NCBI RefSeq assembly: GCF_020536995.1
Contig: NC_068365.1
Coordinates: 34,656,567-34,720,566, forward strand
Length of the DNA: 64,000 bases
Reading direction: 5' to 3'
Source: Dreissena polymorpha
Lineage: Eukaryota; Mollusca; Bivalvia; Myida; Dreissenidae
A program made the position numbers and the translations under genes. This document shows, piece by piece, positions 12,641 through 24,835 of this stretch; the first letter of the stretch is position 1; every line of letters starts with the position of its first letter. The notes under the pieces were generated by a model. It had not been told where the DNA came from. It did not search any database and was given only the letters and a program-made list of their open reading frames with translations.

Positions 12641-12784
12641 CTAGCTTACGAGTGAATGACAACCAATTCCCGACCGTGAGCAGATTTGTACATGAAATTA
12701 GTTCGCTAGCGCATTTTAACCGTGTTTTGAACTTGAAATCACTACACCTGTTTCTTGAACACGTCATCTTGTTTTGAGGAAAAT

Positions 12785-12860
12785 CACGTGTTCCAATAAC
12801 CATAGGGCGTAACGAATCTTCTATATAAAAGAGCCCCCGCGCTAACAGAAACGTCAAAAC
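12785..12860 (+). promoter_or_regulatory. Core promoter of Kazal-gene first exon, copy 2
   Basis: CACGTG at 12785-12790 and a canonical TATATAAAA at 12822-12830, followed by the shared 'GAGCCCCCGCGCTAACAGAA' leader. Of the three promoter copies this has the best TATA box; the others have CATAAAAG. Confidence 0.65.
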
Positions 12861-12875
12861 GCTCAAGACGCCGAA

Positions 12876-15800
12876 ATGAACGGGTTCGCACTTTGTTTGC
12901 TGGTGATATTGGCAGGTAGATGATGCGGCTATTCTTTATGGTCATTACAAAATGCATAATAATCCAATAATTTCTTCAATGATCTTAAAAGAGGCGATCA
13001 AGAAATAATTGCCTATCACCAGTAAACAAAACATACATAAAAAATACATGAACAACACAAAAATCATCCAAAAAAAACGGAGGAGCCTTAAAAAGAGGCG
13101 ATCAAGATATAATTGCGATCACTCAATATGAGTATATAACGCATCATATTTTTATGTGTACGTTGGATCCATGAAAACGTAAGAACGAACAGTATTATGA
13201 ACACCAGCAAAACATCGATAAGTTACTTTTCATATGAATATTTTTAATACCGGTATATAGGGTAAGCAACTTAAGTTAACAATTCGTAATGAAATTTGTC
13301 AAGCTATACTTGTATACGAGCTTTAATTTAATGGTAAGTTAAACAGTTCGTCAAATATGTCAAGCTATACATGTATAGGAGCTTTAATTTAATGAATGGC
13401 ATACGTATATAACGGATTATGGTGTTAATTCTTAACTTTAAACCAAGAAATTTAAAAGAAGCTAGTTTTCTTAATGTTAGTGCATTTTGTGAATTTATTA
13501 TTGCAATACATTTTTGCATGTTAGGTCGTAACCAATACTTTTATCGATATATTCTTTCTTAAGTCTTTTAATAAAGAACATACTAAAATAAAATTATATT
13601 CGTCATCAATTTTTTGACAATGTGTACATTTTCTTTCATTATAAGAAGTAGAAATGGGTGTATGCCAGCGGCCAAATTCAGTTATTAAACGATGAGATGA
13701 TACTCTGAGTTTAGAAAGAGCAATGCGATGGTTTTCATTTGAGATGCTGTGAGGTACATTTTAAATCATTTTTTATGTTAAGATGCCTGTAAAACAAGGC
13801 TCGACTAGATTCCGTTAATCGCGAATTAATATTTTGATAAAAACAATCCTTAATTCTTTGTTTGAATAATGTCAAGAAAACTTCTTTTTGTCCTACCCCT
13901 TGGTGTATCCATACTTCTAAAAACCCTAAACTTGACAACAGTTGATGCAACGAACTAACCCAATTTTTTTAGACGGTGTCAATCAAAGTCATGTTTCATT
14001 ATATTATATATAAGTTTAATATACTTATTTCTTTGCTTTCTATTATTTTAAACCAGTATTTAACTATTTTAAAATATCTACTTACAATAAGCGAATGTCG
14101 CCCTAACTCAAAGTAAACGAAATCATTTTGGGTTGCCCTTTTAACACCTTAGATATTTTTACAAAATTGAGTATGAAAGACGTTCAATATTTTGTGCTTT
14201 ATGGAAGCCCCATACTTCGCAACCGTAGTTCAAAATTGGTTTAACGAGTTTATCAAACAATTCTAATTGAAGGCTTACTATTATATTTGTAAACGTATAT
14301 AAGTATTTTTTCATTTTAAAAATGGCCTTTCTTGCTTGCCCTGCTAAGGTTATTTGCGTCTGGTTAAAAGATCCACCACTCGTGAAAACAACTCCAAGAT
14401 AAGACATATTTCTAACAATTTCAATATTTTTATTATTATATGTAAATTGTATGTTCCTTGCAAGTGGTCCAGCTTTTCGGAACACAATTACCTTCGTTTT
14501 GTTAACATAAACTTTTAATTGCCATTTTTGACAGTAGCTGCAGAGAATTTCAAATCCACATTGTAAGACTTGAGGTGTAACCGCAAATAGTACAATGTCA
14601 TCAGCGTATAAGAGAATAAATATTTAAAACATAAAAAGGTCGACCCTTCGTACCCATTTTAGATGAAGGTTTCTTCTAATGTCGTTTAAAAAATAGAGAA
14701 AAAAGTAATGGAGATAGACACTCACCTTGTCTTACAACCAAACACTTTTAACTTTTAAATATTGATCAAAACATCCAGAATGGCAATCGTATTAAATTTG
14801 CTTGAGTCATATGCAGTTGTCTAAAATTGCTATATACATTGCACTTTTTAAATGTGTTTCTTCTTTTTTTCTGTGCACAATGAATTTAAGTACATGTTTT
14901 CCTTATGCAGTCTGAGTTAGTCCAGCTATTCGTTTGCTTCACAACAACAGTGTGTGCTGTATTATTGACAATTAACGCTAAACTTAAATTCAGACCCGTT
15001 CACGTACCATCTAGCATATCGGACTTTTGAGATTTAAAATTAAAAAAGCCGAAAATATTATTACACTATTACAAACAAATCAAGAAATGTGCGTGTCTCC
15101 TTGGCAATACCAGTCGAAAAACAAACGTGCATCATATAGCATTATACTATTGGATTTGTCAGTCCGTATGTTCGGCCGTAGGTACATGCGTACGTACGTC
15201 CCGACGTTTTAGTAATCAACCCAACTTAAACTCTTTTAACTGATTTGTGATTATCGATTAATATTACAAACCTTAATTATTTTAACGTGTATGTGATCGT
15301 AAAGAGAGATTCATGTTCGATTTGTTTTGAAAGATGTATTGTCATTTGCTAGGCTCAACAAGTTATATACCAGTAAATTGTCGTCCCAGATTATCCTGTG
15401 CAGTCTGCACAGGCTAACCTGGGACGTCACTTTCCACCTTAACTAGAATTTTGCTAAGAAGAGACTTGCTTGAAACGAAAAATATCATAAAAGCGAAAAG
15501 TGTCGTCCCTGATTAGTCTTTGCGGACTGCATGGGCTAATCTAGGACGACACTTTACGCATATGCATTGAATCACTTTTTCACAGAGCACGTTCATTACT
15601 TAATAATGTGTGGAAGCAAAACAATTAAACAGACTGGTGGATTCGTCTCTGTAAAGACACGTGCCTTTTTAATCATGTACATTTTCACCGGTCAAAGGGC
15701 TTATATCTTATAAATTTGTAGTCATGTCTGTGTACAAGAAAAAAAAACAACGAAAAAACGATGACTAAGCTACAGTTTATATAAATGTTTGTCGAACAAT

Positions 15801-17648
15801 AAAGTATTGTCATGAAATATTTATTGGACACTGAAAAGCACTCCGATCAGCGAGATAAGTCATGTTTTACTATTAACGTGATTAATTGTTATGAGATACA
15901 TAACCATTCGATGTATTTTTATGGCAAGAAAAACCTTTTACAATTGGTGCTAGTGGAGCTAATGACTTATTGATACCGAAGGAAACGTTTAATTGCAAAA
16001 CTAAACATATTTGGTGCCAGGGATTAACATTTTGTATAATTTTTATTATTGCAAGTGCAATGATGATAATAATGATGGTGACTATGATGATGAAGAATAT
16101 TATTTTATTATTATTGTTAATATTATTATTAGTATAATGCTTAGTATGTGTATTTTCTCGCAAATATTATTATAAGTATGATACTTGCTATCATTATAAT
16201 AATAAATATTATTTTTTATAAATTGATATTATTAATATATTGTTTAATTGTTATTATTACTATAATTATTAATATTATAATTATTATTATTATACAATTT
16301 CACAAACCGTTTATAACGTCATATACTTTTATATTTTAGCTGATGCTGTTAGATCACAGGGTCCTCCTACCCAGACAAAGAAGGGGACCCGACCTGCACG
16401 TCCCAATGACAACACTGACAGGGGACTGCCTTCCGGAGCGGATGTTCCAGACGGCACTCGATTCGCTCCCCCTCCAACACAAACACGCGCCGGACCTTCT
16501 CCTGCCGGCCGCCCTGCTGCTGGACCACCACCACCACCGGCAGGAGCTGCTCCACCCGCAGCCGGCCGACTAGCTCCACCAGCCGCTGGAGGTCCAGCAC
16601 CACCAACCGGCGCCGCCCCGGTTCTCTCCGGTCCTCCTCCTACCGCACGCCGACTTGCACCACCTGCTGCCCCAGCTGGAAGCCCCAATGACAATGCTGA
16701 TCGGGGAATTCCTTCTGGCGCCGATGTTCCCGATGGCGTTCCATCCGCTGCACCGGTCGCTCCTTCGCGCTCCGCAACTTTCTTCAACTACGTCGCACCA
16801 GCTGCCCCAGCAGCTCCTGCCATGTCATGCGAGGCCTATTGCGATATGACGGCGTCATACAAGCCAGTCTGCAGTATCGATGGCAATCAGTATGACAATG
16901 ACTGCCTGCGTGAATGCACGTGAGTATTTTATAACCTCATCCTGAGAAAATATGAGGCGCCCATAGTAGTATTTAGATTCTTCGTGAAGGGGAAACGTCA
17001 AGCATTTCCTTCTACAGTTAATATTGTATCTATCGCGATTGAACTTTGCTTAAAAAAGATGCACCAAACAGCATCTTCTTCCCTGTCTTTAAATGATAAT
17101 CAAAACTGTTTCGATCTCCAGCGGAGAGCCTCGCCAGTGCGAGAACCCTTGTCCCTGCAACGCTACCCCCAGCGAGCCAAGCCAAGTCGTGTACGCGGAC
17201 GACCCGATTGTTAGCGAGTGCCCCTTCTGTTCCCAGGAATGGGACCCAGTATGCATCGACAACGAGGAGACCGTCCAAAACGAATGCATTGCAAAATGCC
17301 AGTATGTATTTCCACAATATGCGTTTGACGTTTTATACAAAATACCGTTTTAGTATTTCATAATGCTAAGTTATGAAGCCATCTTTTGAGATTGTCCTAT
17401 TTTTGAAATGTCAATGCAAACATTTTGTCGACGTCTTCACTTAATCAACAGACTCGATTGGTACAAGTTTTAAAAATACCATACTAGCAAAATAGTATGT
17501 ATTTAGCATAATAACACAAGCATATACTTTTCAAATAAAAGTGTACATCTCGGGAGTTGATATTTGGTAATTTAAGTTCACATGTAAAAAAGCCATTTCT
17601 TTTTGCAGGGGAAAGACAATCACCTGTTCTTCGTCATGCCCTTGCTAA
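12876..17648 (+). CDS. Kazal gene 1: secreted Pro/Ala-rich protein with two Kazal-like domains
   Basis: Four exons join in phase: 12876-12915 (or the duplicate 11826-11865), 16340-16919, 17122-17301 and 17609-17648. This gives 840 nt and 279 residues. Residues 1-17 are a signal peptide (FALCLLVILAGADA). About 18-165 is a Pro/Ala/Gly-rich region holding two copies of a PNDNxDRGxPSGADVPDG unit. Two six-cysteine Kazal-like domains follow. The first (CEAYCDMT...PVCSIDGNQYDNDCLREC) and the second (CPFCSQEWDPVCIDNEETV, then QNECIAKC) both keep the ten residues between the third and fourth Cys. The protein ends TCSSSCPC. Kazal domains usually inhibit serine proteases; the target here is unknown. A secreted defence, shell or byssal role is possible but not shown. 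The 40-nt last exon is identical in protein to that of gene 2. Confidence 0.85.
12950..14760 (-). mobile_element. LINE (non-LTR retrotransposon) fragment: reverse transcriptase C-terminal half
   Basis: On the minus strand it reads LLYADDIVLFAVTPQVLQCG (YADD catalytic motif at 14608-14597), then LKVYVNKTKVIVFRKAGPLA, then YLGVVFTSGG, then LVKPILNYGCEVWGFH. A C-terminal region follows with SLGFLEVW, then ALSKLRVSSHRLITEFGRW and a zinc-knuckle-like KCTHCQKIDDEYNFILVC. This order is that of Jockey/CR1/RTE-type LINE ORF2 proteins; I cannot choose between the clades. The N-terminal endonuclease is absent and several frames are broken, so it is a 5'-truncated dead copy. It lies in intron 1 of Kazal gene 1. 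Confidence 0.88.
15370..15605. repeat. Hairpin MITE, full-length copy (GTCGTCCC family)
   Basis: Two related half-units are visible. The first is 'GTCGTCCCAGATTATCCTGTG' then 'CAGTCTGCACAGGCTAACCT'. The second is 'AGTGTCGTCCCTGATTAGTC' then 'CTAGGACGACACTTTACGCA' and 'TTTTCACAGAGCACG'. Each half is itself an imperfect palindrome around the TGCACA-like centre. Non-coding. Confidence 0.8.
16050..16300. repeat. AT-rich (ATT/AAT)n low-complexity tract
   Basis: Irregular runs of ATT, AAT and ATG trinucleotides lead up to the polypyrimidine-poor acceptor of Kazal gene 1 exon 2 at 16338-16339. A similar but shorter tract precedes exon 2 of the paralogue at 30430-30480, so it predates the gene duplication. 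Confidence 0.7.
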
Positions 17649-17649
17649 G

Positions 17650-19740
17650 ACAATCCGGGTCTTTTGGGTCACGTGGCTCAGATCGCATGATCAAGATGGC
17701 GGACGTAGCGAGGACGTGTGCTCTGTTGTTAATATACCAGTATCGATATTTTGAAAGCCTCTATGTTTTGTATATGTATTTAATTTATTATTAAAATTGA
17801 AAACTTATTTCAGTTGAGTTTTGTTATTATATGAACACAACGAAGTAGTTCGCTTTGGTAAGAAACGCATGTCATACTTACTGCACTACCCTGATTGACT
17901 GGGCGTTTATAAAAAAAAATTGTCTTCAAATAGAATACTATATAGTTTAATATTGTAGTGCGCTATTCGATCAAGCAATAAGAATATAATCATAATGAAT
18001 AACAGCTACATGTAAATCATTTTATTATAGCCCGAGTGAACTTACAAAGTTATTGACTCCATTGATCTTCTTACACAGATTTCAGTGACTTACCAAGCGA
18101 GATAGTCGGGTCCTGCTTTCTAACTCCCAAAGATCTGTTGTCGTCATTGACTTTTGATACTTAAAAATTAAAATAATTATTCAAACGCGTCATGTTGAGA
18201 TTGTGGAATAATGAATATCCGGAAACACTATGACAAAATTATGAAGGACATTCTTTTTAATAACTCAATTATTTTATTTCAGGCAAATGATCGCGTATCC
18301 ATGTATTACAAAAGAAACAACATTAACATACAAATGGTAAAATTTGGGGTCATCGACAATGTATGGTTATTAAAAAGCTTAGCGGGTTTAAATCGGTTTT
18401 ACAATTCATGTTATTTTGATACCTGTTTACATTCAGTGTGTACTAAGAATCACTATTAGTCATTGATTAAAAACGCAGGAACTATTTGTGTACATTTATT
18501 AAATGGACTGTTTTTTATACTGACATTTTCTGAGAGCAATAAATAACATTTTACCGGTGAGCTGCGTGTTTACGTATACTATGGTTGTTATATTTGCTTA
18601 AAATGCCACATACAATAAAAGAAAATGAAGAAGGCTGTGAAAATCAGCGGACGAAGTGCATAATATACCGCATAAAGAGCATCTGCATACGCACTTACAA
18701 AAATGCCTGGTTTTATTGACGGCTGTTGTTGTTGTTTATCAAATGTCATGATCCAATTTTAATGACTTTCTTTGCTATGTAACAAAACCAAGGGCGATTA
18801 TGGTCCCGATTCACTAATACAAACGACAGAAACGCAGCACAAAACTTGAATGTGGCTGTTTTCACATATTCTCGCGTTTAAAGCTATTATGACTCTACTG
18901 TGAACAGCAAATGAGCAATTGATTTTATTTCTATATGAATCTTATAAAACCATTCGTGTAATGATTTTTTCGTATCCTTTTATTAAATTCTGAAATGAAG
19001 AAAAAAATATATATATATATACTTTTATATATACTGTTTCAATAAGGTCCCATTCGACATTTTCTAGTTGCCATTCGATGTGTTTTTGAAACATATTGAA
19101 TTCACGGAAGGTATCATAAGATGAAATGATCCATATCTGGATTTTTTCATAGTGAATTCACGGAAGGTATCATAAGATGAAATGATCCATGTCTGGATTT
19201 TTCTATGATGTTTGTCGACAAAATGTCTTATTAATTTATTATGTCGAACAATGACAAGTACGATAAGCTGCATAAACATCTGAAGCTTAAAAAAATATGA
19301 TTACTTCAAGCCTTTGTCGTGGGTAAACATAACCTTGTTACTTTGGACAGTATTTGAGACGCTCCCCTCGAGATTCGAGCCCGGAGACCGTATCCCGAAC
19401 ACTGTTTCAGTCGTTAACGGTCGACATATGTATCTTCCGCACAATAAACTAATTTTCGTATAGGTAAGATATTAATAGACGGACTATAAAATACAGCTTG
19501 TTTTGGTGTTATAAAAAACTATTTGCTACTTTGAATATGTATTTCTAGGAAAGAAATGTAAAGTCATCGTACACAAATTAATGAATTCAATTAAAACATG
19601 TGGTTACCGATCTTACTATAGGGTCATCATTGGTGTCTGAGTTATTTTTTTCTAAGAAACCCATTTGTATAGACTTTATTCACGCCTCGTTATCGATTAT
19701 CTCAAAACGAGGCTGAAAACGCATGGTTGATTTACACGGT
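17650..19740. other. Non-coding: 3' flank of Kazal gene 1 and AT-rich spacer
   Basis: The first ~110 bp after the stop ('GATCAAGATGGCGGA', 'TGCTCTGTTGTTAATATACC', 'AGTATCGATATTTT') are conserved in the 3' flank of Kazal gene 2 and probably form the 3' UTR. Further on I see no gene. At 19101-19206 a ~60-bp unit ('GAATTCACGGAAGGTATCAT', 'AAGATGAAATGATCCAT') is tandemly repeated. Confidence 0.55.
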
Positions 19741-19742
19741 CC

Positions 19743-22700
19743 GTGCTCAGACAAAAAATAGCGACGGCAAAGCAAGGATTAAGTGAAGTTGGTTGGACCA
19801 AAAGTCTGCGACCAATTCCAAATATTTCTATGGGAGAAGTGCAGGAAATTATAAACAAACACTCAAAGGTTCCTAGCAAGCATCTAGATAGAGGATACTG
19901 GCATTTTTTCGGACTCTATGTGCACGGTATCGAAGGTAAACACACATGTCAAAATCTCAACTAACCGTGACAGGTCATTGATAAAAATAGATCTAGCGAT
20001 TTTCTGTTGCAGATTGTTTACACTATTTGAAAATCTGTAAGATTCTATTTTCTTGTTAACATTCTGTTTGACGTTTGATTTAAAATGTTAAATGCATTTT
20101 GATTTCATGTATCCTCGAGTGCCCACTTTCGACGCATCTAAGCAGTCGGTTAAAGTTTTGTTGCTCAAAATAGGGATTATGTTATTAATATTGTTATTTA
20201 ATATCAAATTTACCTTTTATTTACACAATTAAATTTCAATTGATTGTGTTATTAACCAAAAATTGTTGATAAGCAACATGGGCTAAGTCTGCTGTAACGG
20301 CGGCCATCTTGGTGAGAGTGCCCGGTAACGACGCATCTGATTGGTCACCTGATTTCAATGTAAACATCACTCCTGTGGAGACTGAATGCATGAAACATTA
20401 ACTCAGGATTGTTGTACTTACATTTGTATCACTGTTAAAGCAATCTGGATCTGAAATTAATGAAATCAATTGGGGTTTTGAATTTTATTAATGTAAGTTA
20501 TAACAAGTTTTCAACAAGTTCAAGTTACTCTTCACCAACACAGTGAGGACACATGAAGATATCACCTCTCCTTACAACCCGGAGTTGCGTACAATAAATG
20601 AGATGAACCCAGTGTTCACACCCAGAACACTGCACCCATTTCACAAAGACCAGTGAAGAGCTCTTCCGTACAGCACTGGATGTGAATAGGCTGCATACAC
20701 TGCACACCTGTGTTTCATCCTCATCCTCTAATGATTCATCTACCGGTATAGCAGGGACAGGTGACATTGCCTTAACTGTTCCAGATGGTCCAGGTTGTAC
20801 GTTCAACTTCTGGGTCTTTGTCTTTTTTTCCTTCCCTCTTCATGATCCTGAATTTTTTTAATTATTACATCCTCAGTAATTGGCTTTCCACTGACCACTG
20901 AACTAAGGTATTTCCTCTTTTTTGTTGCTTGTTTCTTGGATGGGATGTTTGCTTCTTTGTTGCAGAAAACTTGGGAGACTTCTGTTTCTGATGGTTGGGT
21001 GATTGATTGAAGAGAACTTGTTTCTTGTTGAAGGGCCTCTGATGGCTTGAATACTGAGGAATCTTTAGCATTTGGATCATATGGGTAGATGCCGGTTTTG
21101 CGAAAGGATGCCTGCAAATTATTTGGTGACAGTGCTTGTGAATATGCCTTGCTTCCACGTGCACACACATTGAAGCGTGTTATACTTTGTCGCGCATGAA
21201 CGTGTGACACACAGAGCTGTAGATTCTTTCGAATGGCCCAAAACAACCAACATCTAGAGGCTGCGAAACATGGCTCGTGTGTGCGGGCAGAACAAACAGG
21301 ATTATGTTCTGTGACTTGGCCCAATCAATCAACCCCAAATTAATGTGAGACTTATGGCCATCATAGAGAATCAGAACAGGATTGTCCAGACAACGTTCAG
21401 GTAAGTTTTTTAGCAGGTGTTGCTCAATGTACCTTTTGAACACAGCACTATTACTCCATCCGGACTCAGTGGCTGTACCATCAACTCAATGACCACCACC
21501 ATCTAATAATTCCGACTTCATCCGAAGCCCTGGAAATACAAAGAATGGCGAAACACTGTTACCAATGACTGTGATGAGGATTATTGAACCAGATGTGACT
21601 GCTTGTGGCTGAGATTCGCAGCTTGCAACTACTGAAGGGGTTTATGGGAAGTGGACACACCTTTCTCATCAACATTGTATATCCGTCCTGGCTTATGCTT
21701 TAGATCATACTTGTCCATGATGTTGCCCAGTTCAGTATAATATACTGACACGGATTCCTTTTTGGTGGCTTTCGCACGTTGAATCTCAAGCCCACGAGGC
21801 TTCAACACTTTCAGCTCTGGCCATCAGTTCATAAACAGCCTGAACCACTTAAGTGTGAGCGAATGCTCTTTGTCCCGTGTACCAAGAAATATCGCATATT
21901 CACTGGCCATGTCAACAACTTCTGACCGACTGTAACCATATCCACAGCTTGCCATTAATTTTAGATGGTCTGTCAAGTGTGCCTCTTCCTCCTGAGATAA
22001 TGTAGGTGGTGGTCCAGAATGTGTTGCTTCCGGATTTACTCTGCCATTCAACCTGTGTCGCAGAGAGGCTTCTGGGATGCCATACTCTCTGGCAGTGGTT
22101 CTAATATGGGCCCCTGTCACCAATACCTTTTCATAGGCTGTGTTAATGGAAGTAGGTGAATAGCACTGTGGGACCTACAAATAGTAATAAATAGTAATAA
22201 AAATAGTAATAAATGAAAATAATTAATAAACCTGACATGCAATTACCAACATGAACACTTGCTAGTTACAATTATATTTAGCATAAAAAAAATATCCGGA
22301 CTCCACATCAAATTTAACGCGTACACCTTTTCCAGAGTGAAAATTAGTCTATTCATACGATGTTCTGTCACATGACGTGACTTATGAATGAAAATAGTGA
22401 GCTTTCGCAGACGATACCGATGCATTTTCCCACGGTCTTATTTGCAAAGAAAATTGGGTGTAAAGTGTTCAAAAGTTTTGCATTACGTAAAATACACACA
22501 AATACATCAATTTTAAACCAATCAACCATATCATACCTTTGAACCAGCTATTTTCCACATTACGAAGAACAACATTAGCAAAATCGTCGTAGCGTAAAGT
22601 GTATGACGTCAACGGATGTCGCTTATGTATCAAACAGAGGCAAAACAAAAATGGCGTCGAAATAGGGCAGCGTCATTTCGGTTCACTCGATATTTAGTCC

Positions 22701-24562
22701 TTGGCCTCGGGCCAACGATAGTTACTAACGACTAACGACATGGACACTTTTGTTGAATATAATTATTCACTGTGGAAGGGTAACAGATTGCTGATTTAAG
22801 TGTTGGCCGTCTGTGTCATTGTGTGTTTATGTAAGTTAAATATTTTATAATTTTATTTCAGTGAAAGTCCATCCTAGGGGATGCTTTGTTCGAGCCAAAT
22901 GCTGCAGATCTTTTGAAATGAAGAGTGCAGTTTGGAATGTACATGTAAGTTGTGATAAGAAAATTAATTAAATAGATTTTTGTGTTGTCTTTGTGTGTGT
23001 TTTCCAAATTGTTGATGTAGTGTAATGATAACGTTATAACAATAAAGTCAGGCGGATGATTGTGCTAGTGAACCCAGTTTCGAGATCGGAAATCTCATTT
23101 AATACATAAACATGTTTTATGTTCAAACATTAATATGTTTATGTTCATAACAGTATACATTTTACAAGTTGACTGGAACTTAGTCCCTTTCCTGTATATT
23201 CTCTAACACTTTATGCGAAATCTAGCATGTGGATCTGTATTACAAATTCAAAATATTAAAGAAAGAGCAAATTATAATGACAAACTAAGGTCATGTGGTA
23301 CAATTGCTGAACAGTTTGACATGACATTGTATACTGTCATTTCATTGCAGTCGTTATTTTCTTTGTTTGCAGATATCCATGCTGAATTCCAAGGAGATCG
23401 AGTCACAGTCATGTGAATGCAGTGCTGAAATGGTTCATGCGCCCATGTTGCAGCCTTAGTGTACCAGGTGGCCTACTACAATACGCTTCACAAGGCAACT
23501 GTGCCGGAAATGGTGTCGAAAATATCTTGCCCGCAGTCTTTTCACATTCCATCAAAAGTTGACGGCATCAAACCAAGACCTGTCAATGAGGTCTCATTTG
23601 TCAAGCCAAACCCTAAGAAGTCACTTCATGAACAATCAGAGTCCTGTATTTGCAGCACTCTATATAATCCTGTGAACATCCCCTACCCTGACATTTCATT
23701 TTTGGATGGCATACAGACATTGTTACCACTATGTGATGACACTCTACAGATTTTCAAGATTTTGCCACAAACAAGTCATCGTCCACCAGTGAAAACAAAT
23801 ACATATGGGACTGTGAATAGTGGCAGTACATTGGAACATCAGTTACCGGAGCCGAAAGCAGATGGCAGCAATTTTCGGATACCTGTTGGGTCAGAGTTTC
23901 CTAAGCTTTCCGTACATGATCGTTATGTATAACCAGTCTATGCAACATTATTGTCTGAGAATGAATCTCTGTTTATGGATAGTTTGCAGGTATCAGAGAG
24001 TGAATCGTTGAGATTGAGCAACAGACACGATCACAAAGTCTCAATCCACTCTGGATCAGACTACGACAAAAGCGCTTGACTGCTTCAATCTTTAAGGATG
24101 TAGTTAGTCGACAGAAGGACTTTGAATAACTCATGGAACGTCTAACAGACGGCTGCCATGAAACATGTACTGGAACATGAATGCGAGGCAGCTCTTGAAT
24201 ACTCGACCCATAAACAAGTGAATGAAAGACCATGTGGCTTCGTTATAAATCCAGCAGCTCCATTCATCGGTGCGTCTCATGACAGAATTGTGTATGACTT
24301 TTCAGAGTCTGACCCTTTCGGCTTCTTGCAGATAAAGTGCCCGTTAAAGGAGTCGTACAAGGAAGCACCATGTCTGAACGGAAACTCTGATGGGACATTA
24401 GTCTTCGGAAAAGTCACTCCTACTTTATGCAGGTCATGGGACAAATGGCAGTTACTGGACTACCATGGTGTGACTTGTGTGTCTGGACAGAAAACGACAT
24501 GCATATCGAAAGAATTTATTTTAATGACAAAATGTGGTCCGATATGTTTTCCAAACTATTAA
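19743..24562 (+). pseudogene. Decayed SWIM zinc finger + YqaJ-type nuclease gene
   Basis: Exon ~19743-19935 encodes ATAKQGLSEVGWTKSLRPIP and RGYWHFFGLYVHGIE. Exon 22862-22944 joins in phase and encodes VKVHPRGCFVRAKCCRS. The exon from 23373 gives a SWIM finger split by a frameshift (SCECSAEM, then SCAHVAALVYQVAYYN). It continues into ISCPQSFHIPS...RPVNEVSFVKP, then LWIRLRQKRLTASIFKDVVS, then MKHVLEHECEAALEY...PCGFVINPAAPFIGASHDRIV and FGFLQIKCP. The last part fits the YqaJ / lambda-exonuclease fold, in which Asp and (E/Q)xK residues bind metal; here the motif reads LQIKCP instead of the commoner LEVKCP. This domain order is common in uncharacterised bivalve and cnidarian proteins. At least three frame breaks and an internal stop (DFE*LMERL) indicate a pseudogene. 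A pogo-like transposase lies antisense in its 2.9-kb intron. Confidence 0.75.
20525..22173 (-). mobile_element. Decayed pogo/Tigger-like transposase gene with C-terminal PHD-like zinc finger
   Basis: Minus-strand reading, in pieces. A helix-turn-helix ITTAREYGIP-type segment is at 22123-21824 (RTTAREYGIPEASLRHRL). A CENP-B-like region follows (LTLKWFRLFMN..WPELKVLKPRG). The DDE core has NVDEKGVSTSHKP and LILYDGHKSHINLGLIDWA, then LPAHTSHVSQPLDVGCFGP. After it come the SKAYSQALSPNNLQASFRKT and GIYPYDPNA motifs, then a Lys-rich linker. The end is a C4HC3-like finger (CSVCSL...VQCSGCEHWVH...FMCPHC). A stop lies after FMN and the frame shifts several times between 21830 and 21440 and in the poly-A-like run near 20830. 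No terminal inverted repeats were identified by eye, so the element's ends are undefined. Confidence 0.8.
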
Positions 24563-24635
24563 TATTTTACCATGAGCATCTGATAGAGAAATTTGTTTAG
24601 AGCAACATGAGCACTATTCTCTCATAAATATACTG

Positions 24636-24835
24636 AATGAGGTCGCGGTGCTGTAATAGCTGTGCTATTCGCCTAGCAATCAAGAGGTCGCGTGTTTTAT
24701 CACTAATCTCAGAATGTTTTCATGATCTGATCCACTAAGTACTGGTTCTTCCCAGGAAAGTAGCTTTCAATGCAATAAAGTACTGGTTCCTCCCAGGAAA
24801 GGAGCTTTCAATGCAATACATTTCAAATGAATAAG
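24636..24835 (+). repeat. tRNA-derived SINE with a duplicated central core
   Basis: The head 'GGTCGCGGTGCTGTAATAGC' ... 'AGAGGTCGCGTGTTTTATCA' matches the A-box/B-box layout of tRNA-derived SINEs. The core 'AAGTACTGGTTCTTCCCAGG' resembles the conserved central domain of many invertebrate SINEs. It occurs twice in a row ('AGTACTGGTTCxTCCCAGGA', 'GAGCTTTCAATGCAAT'). Confidence 0.7.

Noticed and set aside
16329-16849. Alternative frames over Kazal gene 1 exon 2
   Set aside because: Same cause as in gene 2; they are not continuous with flanking exons.
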